A stretch of DNA of 64,000 nucleotides from Amorphophallus konjac (Eukaryota; Streptophyta; Magnoliopsida; Alismatales; Araceae). The translations under genes and the position numbers were made by a program. Shown piece after piece: positions 58,331 through 64,000 of this stretch. The stretch is taken from positions 227,091,643-227,155,642 of the forward strand of contig CM040128.1 of assembly GCA_022559845.1 (NCBI GenBank). The letters run 5' to 3'. Position 1 is the first letter of the stretch, and each line of letters starts with the position of its first letter. Under the pieces are notes generated by a model. That model worked only from the letters and a program-made list of their open reading frames with translations, searched no databases and was not told the origin of the DNA.

Positions 58331-58924
58331 GCAGCCTTCGTGCTTCCGCCTGTGCTTTCTCATTCAATGTCGGTCGCTTCGGTGGACTGCTCCTCCCCCC
58401 GGCCTCAACCACTCACTACCCGGTGCCACGCGGCGTTCCCGACAATCTGCCTCTATCTCCGCCGCCACCCAATGCCATGATGCTTGCGCCTTCTTTCCAT
58501 CCTCCCGAGCTACCGAAAAGTAGCAGGGGACGGACTAGTCCCCTCCGTGTGCATCCCAAGCGTGGAGACACTATCAGGGTCATGGATCTCGCCATTTCTG
58601 CACGACCTGAAGAACCTCTTCATGATGTAGTTCACCATGTGGGAGATACTTGTGTTTCTTCATCTTGGCAAAGGTGGCGGGTTTGGGCTTCTCCCCTTCT
58701 GCGGCCATGGCACGATGCACGCAAAGGTTAGCGAAAGGGGCAGAGGAAGAGAAGAGCTAGAGCTCCTCGCCATCATCATCGTCGTCGGGAAGAAGAGAGG
58801 GGAAGGGGTGAGGGAGGAAGAGCAGGAGGGAGAGCACATGTTAGATCTGGGTGAAATCAAGTGTTAAAATGGGGAAAATTGTAAAACATCGGGCGCTAAG
58901 TTTCCCGCCATCGAGTTACCCTCC
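58331..58924. other. GC-rich stretch near the CACTA right end
   Basis: Open frames exist on both strands, as expected for GC-rich DNA. The minus strand could hold the 5' exon and promoter of the captured RFC3-like gene. No motif is certain. Confidence 0.4.
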
Positions 58925-59200
58925 AGTTCCTACGTTTTGTATTTTATTTTATTTTTTTAAAATAATTTTTCTTATGTTTTATTAAAAACATAATAATATC
59001 TAAGGTCTATTCCCACATTTATTTACAAAGCGTAAGAATAGCCAAACTTTTACGACGTTTCTTAGACAAGCATAGGAATAATGTGGATATATACCTACGC
59101 TATATTGAAATGTAGGAAATTTACCTATATAGTTTTTTAAATGTAGGAATAAGTGGTGTATACCTACGTTTTATTGAAACGTAGATAACATTCGTGGCTA
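58925..59200. repeat. Right subterminal repeat array
   Basis: CCTACGTTTT, TAGGAATA and AAACGTAG words recur, including the hairpin CTACGTTT/AAACGTAG near 59164-59184. They mirror the left array. Confidence 0.75.
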
Positions 59201-59208
59201 TAGAGCCC

Positions 59209-59221
59209 ATTTCTTGTAGTG
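59209..59221 (-). repeat. Right terminal inverted repeat of the CACTA element
   Basis: The plus strand ends ATTTCTTGTAGTG; inverted this reads CACTACAAGAAAT. Confidence 0.85.
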
Positions 59222-59541
59222 TTCATGTAGACGTTATTAACTCTGTGACCTATGAATTTTATTGAATCAGAATCAATTTCAAGTATTTTCCATGCATTAT
59301 TATCAAACATGACTTTGTGACCCTTGTCACAAAGCTGACTTATGCTAAGTAAATTGTGTTCAAGACCGTCCACTAAAAGAACCTTCTCAATAATGTTGTA
59401 AGGGTGCTTACCAATAGTGCATGATCCAATGATTTTACCTCTGTTCTTCCCTCCAAACCTAACCAAACCTCCTTCTTTTAGCTCCAACTGACTGAACTTA
59501 GTTTTATCCCCAGTCATGTGCCTCAAGCAGCCGCTATCCAA
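59222..59541 (-). pseudogene. Protease of the SIRE-like Copia element
   Basis: The stretch opens MDSGCLRHMTGDKTKFSQL, the Copia protease active-site region with DSG. It continues GKIIGSCTIG, VLLVDGLEHNLLSISQLCDK and GHKVMFDN, typical of the protease to IN junction. Trp or Ser is usual where CLRH now stands. It is interrupted at VNNVYM by the CACTA insertion; the coding text resumes at 45320. Confidence 0.88.
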
Positions 59542-60066
59542 GTACTAGCGATTGTGCATGGCTGCCAGGAAATCCTGCAAAATAAATTATGCATATGGTT
59601 TTGGAACCTAAGCAAATTTTTTATTATCATTAATGTTGACCTGAGCATACATGAATGGAAATGCATAAAAGAAACATTCATCTGATTTCTCTGATTCCTG
59701 GTACTTGGCGGCGAACTTGATCTGAAGACCATCTCGCGCATGGTGATAATTTTTAGACAGACCTAATCTATCCTTCCATAAATCACCATTTGATATACTA
59801 GTTATTCAGATAGTTTCCAGATGATATTCTTTTAATCAAACAGATAAGCCGGTCAGATCAACACATTCAATAGTAGGAGGATTTTCAGCAATTCAGAGAA
59901 GCAATTTTAGTTTGAGCAAGGCTTTATTGTAAGCAGGAAGAATTAACCATGACAATTCGAAGAGAACTTAACATGTGCTATTAACATGAACTAAAATCTC
60001 ATTCTTCAAACCTGTGCACTGAGCATCCAGTTATTATCATTCTTTATTCATCCTCAAGGTACCCAT
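59542..60066 (-). other. gag-pro spacer with duplicated segments
   Basis: A ~45-bp segment (TGCAAAATAAATTATGC then ATGGTTTTGG) at about 59577 recurs at about 60068. The 59690-59860 part resembles 36040-36200 beyond the pol end of the same element. The minus strand can be read as GDLWKDRLGLSKNYHHARDG, with a like peptide at the other copy. Confidence 0.55.
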
Positions 60067-62230
60067 GCAAAATAAGTTATGTAGATGGTTTTGGGACCCA
60101 AGAAAATTTGGGTCCAGCAACATTATTTAAGTCCTGCAGCAAACTTTTGGGAATCCAGATTTGCCTAATACATTTTTCTTGGCCAACTAAAGAAGAAGAA
60201 TTTAAATGACCATGCTTAACAAATTTGTTGTCAGCAGATGTCTAGAAACTTTTGCATTATTGATGAATTTTTTATTCTATTTTCCTCCAGAGTAATTTCT
60301 GGGTTGCCTTGTGAGCCTCCTTTGATTTTGGAAGGCCTGACAATTGTAAGGGTTCTGGGGGTGATAGCAATATGAGTAAAAAAATTTATGGCCTCCTTTT
60401 TCCTGTTCTGAACTGGATAGGTCGACCTATGCTTTTGATTGTCCCCAGAACCATGTGTTGTTTTTGTTATGAAAAGCTTGGTTTCTGGTTTGTCGACCTA
60501 AATTGATGCTCCAGTTAACCTTCTTTATTATTTTTGTGATATTTTTTACTTTTGGTCGTTGAAGGTTTTTATTACTGTTTGAACTAGATGTTGAATCTAA
60601 TTTTTCTTTTCCCTTCTCATGATAGAATGTCACAGTTTTGATCTCAAACTCCTTTTTCTTAGAAGGATTAAACCCCAATCCTTCTTTATTGAAGTTAACT
60701 TTCATACCTAGCATTGCATCTAGGTTTGTTTTACCCTTAACAAATTTTTCTAGAGTGGAATGTTCATTCTGTAATTCCTTTTGAAGTTTTTCAACATCTT
60801 TCTGAATTTCAGAATTGGCACTCTTAACAGCTTCATATTTTTCAAGAACTAACTAGTTCTCATTTTGTGTTTCTTGAAATTTCAATTTGAATTCGTCAAG
60901 CTGTTTCTTAACCTATTCATTTTCCATTTTCAAGTTTTCATGTGCATCTTTCAAGAAATTGTGTTCATATTTTGAGTTTTTCTTTTTCTTTCATAAGACA
61001 GTTAAATTGTTCAACTAAAGATTGATCATGAATAGCTCCATTCATATTTTTTTTAACAATCTATGTTCCTTTCTAAACTCATTGAATTTATCAATCAGAT
61101 CACCATAAGCACCTTCCCAATCATCAATTGTAAAGTTTTCAAAAGGATTATTTACCTCTTCATCACCATGTGCCATGAGGCATATCTCGTCTTCTTCTTC
61201 AGATGATCTAGCTTCAACATCTTCTTCTTCATCGCTCCACGTGTAGAGCATAGCCTGTGGCTTATTCCTTTTGCCTTTGACTGTCTTCTTCATTAGTTTA
61301 GGGCAATCTCCCTTCATGTGCCCTGGTTTTTTACGTTGGAAACAAACAATTTTATCAGTTCTCTTATTTCTGTCATACTTGAAATCGAAACTCTTATTTA
61401 CCTGTTGTGGCCTCCTCTTCTTCTTAAGAACTTCTTGAACTGTTTAGTAAAGAAGGCTTGATCATAAGTATTTCCAAGTCCAAGAAATCCTCGGAATCCT
61501 CACTGGTCTCATCACTGCTCTCAAACACCTTGAGAGCCACTGGTTTGTTTTTTCTGTATTCCTCCTAATTTCTCTTCAAATTGAGCTCGTAGGTCATCAA
61601 TGATCTAATTAGCTCATCCACTGTCATAGTAGACAGATCCTTTGAATCTTTTATCACTATGGCCCTGGTGTACCACGCTGGTGGAAGAGACCTAAGGACT
61701 TTCCTTACAAGTTTATTATCAGAGTAATCCTTACCAAAAGCCTTAAAACTATCCGTTAGTTCAGTAAACCAAGCATACATCTGAGATGGTTTCATCATGT
61801 TTCATTCTAAACATCTCATAATCTGAAATTAACATATTAGCCTTAGTGGCTCTTACCTGAGATGTTCCTTCATAGATGAGCTCTAACCTTTCCCACATCT
61901 CCTTGGCTGATTTACAGGTAGAGACTCTGGAATACTCAGCTGTGTGAATGGCGCACTACATTATGTTCATGGCGCCCCAGTTAACGGTAGACATCCGAAT
62001 CTGCTCCCTTGTCCATGCATTCTCATCAGCTAGAAGCTCGAAGGGACCGTAGCTCACGACCCACTAAATCTCATGACTTTGCGCTCGCAAGAAGACTTCC
62101 ATCTTGTTTTTCCAATACAGATAGTTAGATCCATCAAAGTATGGTGGTCTATTTATCTAATGACCCTCAGCTAGAAAGCTGTGGCCATTGACATTGTAAG
62201 ATCTCCCCTGGTCGTTGGACCACATTGCAG
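60067..62230 (-). pseudogene. gag of the SIRE-like Copia element
   Basis: From the ATG at 62225 the minus strand shows PPYFDGSNYLYWKNKMEVFL, ENAWTREQ, SAKEMWERLELIYEG and YEMFRMKHDETISD. With SFKAFGKDYSDNKLVRKVLR and LPPAWYTRAIVIKDSKDLST these form the UBN2 gag domain. A knuckle CFQRKKPGHMKGDC has Arg for its second Cys. An acidic stretch, NPFENFTIDDWEGAYGD, a coiled coil and KFVKGKTNLDAMLGM follow. A further finger region lies near 60350. Multiple stops occur. NPF...DDWE.AY and KFVKGK.NL are shared with the nested gag-only element. Confidence 0.87.
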
Positions 62231-62234
62231 GGAA

Positions 62235-62249
62235 CCTGCTCGGATACCA
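62235..62249 (-). other. Primer binding site of the SIRE-like element
   Basis: On the minus strand TGGTATCCGAGCAGG follows the LTR end CTTAACA after two bases (AT), exactly the layout of the nested element. It fits initiator Met tRNA with one change. Confidence 0.85.
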
Positions 62250-62530
62250 ATTGTTAAGCATGAAAAGGTGGATGTAGAGGGGGGGTGAATAGATCAGCCC
62301 CTCAAATAGACCAATTGAAAACTAATGCTTAAGATAACACTAGACGGATTGTTGAAATAAATAGCCGAAGAATCGAGCGATTGACTATTTTAGAATAGTA
62401 CCACCCACAAACACTTGATTGGCGAGATCGAGTATTTGAAAACAAAACTATGCAAATGAATAACAAGGAAGACGTGGGGAACGGAAGTAAAAGATAAGGA
62501 TAGCAAGCCACAATACTCAGAAATTTTTAA

Positions 62531-62837
62531 GGTGGTTCGGTTGCTACCCAGCAACCTACGTCCACCCCTCACCTGATCAGGGTGAGGATTCCTTTGCTCA
62601 AGCAAAAACTGCGGAAACAATCCGCTACAAATGCTGATACCACAACTTAGTCCGAAGGAACACACTCCTCCCACACTCTGAACAACTAGAGTGCAACTGT
62701 GTATAACAACCTGTTGTACACAACCCTGATCGTGCGATCCTGCATGATCAAAACTGCTGCTCACAGAAGCAAACGAGGAAGACTCCTCGACACTCTGAAC
62801 AACCAGAGCAAACCGTGAATAGCACCCAGCTGCTCAC
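62531..62837 (-). other. Hairpin string in the SIRE-like LTR leader
   Basis: At least nine short inverted repeats follow each other. They are GGTTGCT/AGCAACC (62539-62556) inside GGTGG/CCACC (62531-62566), CCTCACC/GGTGAGG (62567-62587), TTTGC/GCAAA (62593-62606) and GCGGA/TCCGC (62611-62625). Next come CACTCT/AGAGTG (62674-62693), TGTGTA/TACACA with an inner stem (62698-62722), CGAGG/CCTCG (62774-62789), CTCTG/CAGAG (62793-62808) and AGCA/TGCT (62821-62834). The element is transcribed from the minus strand. Confidence 0.78.
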
Positions 62838-63140
62838 AACCCTTAACCGTGCGATAAAGCTCGATCAAAAAAATGGAACAACAAGAAGGAAAAATAAGAA
62901 TCAGCAAAAGAAAATGAAAATGAAGAAGAACAATTGCAATGTAGCTCTAAATCAATTCAAGAGCCTTTGTAAAATCTCAAAACTGCTCCTTCAGGTTTCT
63001 CTAACAACGCTCAGATCTCTCTCTCTGCTTCTTTCTCCTTCTCTTCTTTCTAACTTCGAGGTGGCTCTCTGCAGATTTTTCTATAAAGACTTTCTTCTCT
63101 TCAATGGCAGCCACACTTGGTTCACCAGAAGTTTAGACAG

Positions 63141-63150
63141 CCTTTTATAG
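63141..63150 (-). promoter_or_regulatory. TATA box of the SIRE-like LTR
   Basis: The minus strand reads CTATAAAAGG, the same ten bases as the nested element's box at 5755-5764. A purine-rich transcribed stretch follows it. Confidence 0.75.
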
Positions 63151-63911
63151 ATCAGAGCTTGGACAAAAATTTGTGGATAAATGAATATTCAACTTAATTT
63201 CCTGTTGGTCCACATGTCAAGGGAGGATACTCTTTCCTGGGATCATTCTAGAACCCAAGGCACATGTCTTGGATCATGTGCCCATGATTAGAGGTTGTAG
63301 TCACGTGACTTGCTTAAATTGCACGTGCTGGAATGGCCAAGTCAAAGTTAGTTGACTGACTTGCGGTTTAGTCGACTGAGTTTTCCAAAATTTAGCTGAC
63401 TTAAGCTTGCAGGTTCAGAAGATCTGCTAACTTGCGCTGGCATGGCTTGTAGTTACTGTTGGTATTGTTTCTCTAAAAGAGATGTTGAATTGCTACTGAC
63501 TTCTATTGATTTGATGCTAGGCTTCAGCTGCTAGCTTGCTGGACTTATGTTTTTGCAGCATTTCATCGAACAGTTATTGTACAGTTGCTGTTTGATTGAA
63601 TTCTATTGCGAGCTAATGCTTCTAGCTGCTTGGACTTTGCTGACTTACTTCTGCAGTTGTTGGCTTTGCTATTGTTACTGCAGGCGCTGCTTGGATGCTA
63701 CTGCTGCTTTGTTGGCCTTGGTTGCTGCTTGTTTATAGAATTACTAGACTTGTACTGGCAACTGCTTAATGACAAGAGAGAGAGAGAGAGCCTTTGTTGT
63801 TGCTACTGCTACTAAGCATCTGGTTGCTTGATCTTGGCTGGGTCTTCTTGTTGAGAGTCTTGAAAGTTTGTCTACCAGAGGAAGCAAGGTCGACAGATTT
63901 TTTAAAATATA

Positions 63912-64000
63912 TGTCCACTGAATTGAACATTTGTCGATTGAATTGAGCATCTGTCGACTGAGTTGAATGTCTGTCGACTGATCTTGTATCGGGTCGACTA
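63912..64000. repeat. 20-bp tandem repeat with GTCGACTGA core, 4.5 copies, running off the window
   Basis: Units start at 63912, 63932, 63952, 63972 and 63992, each like TGTCGACTGAGTTGAATGTC. They lie upstream of the TATA box (minus sense), so in U3. Confidence 0.88.

Larger units (their letters stand above)
45324..59221. mobile_element. Pack-CACTA transposon, 13.9 kb, carrying pieces of several host genes
   Basis: The termini are CACTACAGGAAAA at the left and, inverted, CACTACAAGAAAT at the right. Subterminal arrays of CCTACGTTT/AAACGTAGG-type words lie just inside both ends. No transposase (TNPD/TNPA) motif was found. Inside are fragments of a TMEM53/DUF829 gene (plus strand), CesA, RPT4, importin-5 and an RFC3-like gene (all minus strand), plus an unrecognised exon pair. 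Several fragments keep introns with canonical splice sites, so capture was at DNA level. The element is non-autonomous. Confidence 0.85.
35481..64000 (-). mobile_element. SIRE-like Copia retrotransposon, minus strand, with two large insertions, incomplete at the right
   Basis: In element order: 5' LTR from beyond 64000 to 62252, primer site 62249-62235, gag 62225 to about 60067, protease 59541-59222, integrase 45320-44388, linker to 43986, RT 37677-36832 and RNase H 36831-36289. A 3' region with GGGGGAG tracts follows down to about 35481. The order gag-PR-IN-RT-RH is that of Copia. Pol is cut by a CACTA transposon (45324-59221) and by an LTR-type insertion (37683-43980). No 3' LTR could be identified on the left, so that end is lost or truncated. 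Many stops and frameshifts make it inactive. Confidence 0.82.
62252..64000 (-). repeat. 5' LTR of the SIRE-like element, cut by the window edge
   Basis: At least 1749 bp are visible. In transcript order it has GTCGAC-bearing repeats at the window end, a TATA box at 63150-63141, a purine-rich leader, a T-rich part (62880-62960), a hairpin string, the GGTGGACGTAGG...CCACC unit, a TTCACCCCCCC stretch and the end CTTAACA. No LTR start is visible. Confidence 0.85.

Noticed and set aside
58290..58731. Plus-strand Pro/Ser/Arg-rich protein near the CACTA right end
   Set aside because: Frames overlap on both strands in GC-rich DNA, and the minus strand is the coding strand of the adjacent RFC3-like capture.
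1..64000. tRNA, rRNA or intact host genes
   Set aside because: The tRNA-like words found are primer binding sites next to LTRs. All recognisable host coding segments are partial and lie inside the CACTA element or are broken by stops.

Overview
The window is nuclear DNA of a flowering plant with a large, repeat-rich genome. The evidence is nested plant-type LTR retrotransposons with initiator-Met primer sites, a LINE remnant, a CACTA transposon, and intron-bearing pieces of plant genes (cellulose synthase, importin-5, proteasome RPT4, an RFC3-like clamp loader, a TMEM53/DUF829 protein). No intact host gene, rRNA or tRNA was seen, and no species can be named from the sequence. Almost every reading frame is broken by point stops, many of them G-to-A or C-to-T changes as expected of old methylated DNA.

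Layout. (1) 387-21421: a Ty3/Gypsy chromovirus (Tekay/Del type) on the minus strand, with two 2355-bp LTRs and target duplication TCCAT. Its integrase is split at 3466/15099 by (2) 3467-15098: a plus-strand Copia (SIRE/Maximus-like) element with two ~3.4-kb LTRs and target duplication TAATA. This inner element has only a gag frame and no pol. (3) 21427-30834: decayed sequence holding a plant-mobile-domain (MAIN-like) pseudogene on the minus strand and, beyond it, a probable plus-strand Gypsy LTR. (4) 30835-34978: the 3' end of a LINE (RNase H domain, minus strand) split by a 3278-bp solo LTR with target duplication ATGGT. (5) 34979-35480: an LTR-like fragment. (6) About 35481 to the window end: a minus-strand SIRE-like Copia element with gag, PR, IN, RT and RNase H. 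Its pol is split by a 6298-bp coding-free LTR-type insertion (37683-43980, duplication TAGGT) and by a 13.9-kb CACTA transposon (45324-59221, duplication CAT). The CACTA element carries fragments of at least five unrelated host genes, so it is a Pack-CACTA. The Copia element's 5' LTR runs off the right edge.

How parts relate. The inner gag-only Copia element and the minus-strand SIRE-like element share gag motifs, the primer-site layout, several GGGGGAG tracts between their coding regions and 3' LTRs, and a common LTR plan: short-motif arrays, then TATA, a purine-rich leader, a T-rich stretch, a string of small hairpins, a GGTGG/CCACC-closed stem, and the LTR end. The stems of the hairpin string differ in sequence between the two elements but stay paired. 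This is the most unusual signal in the window. The inner element could have been mobilised by a relative of the other one.

All calls come from reading the sequence by eye. Exon edges, element families and gene names rest on recalled family motifs and no database search was run.
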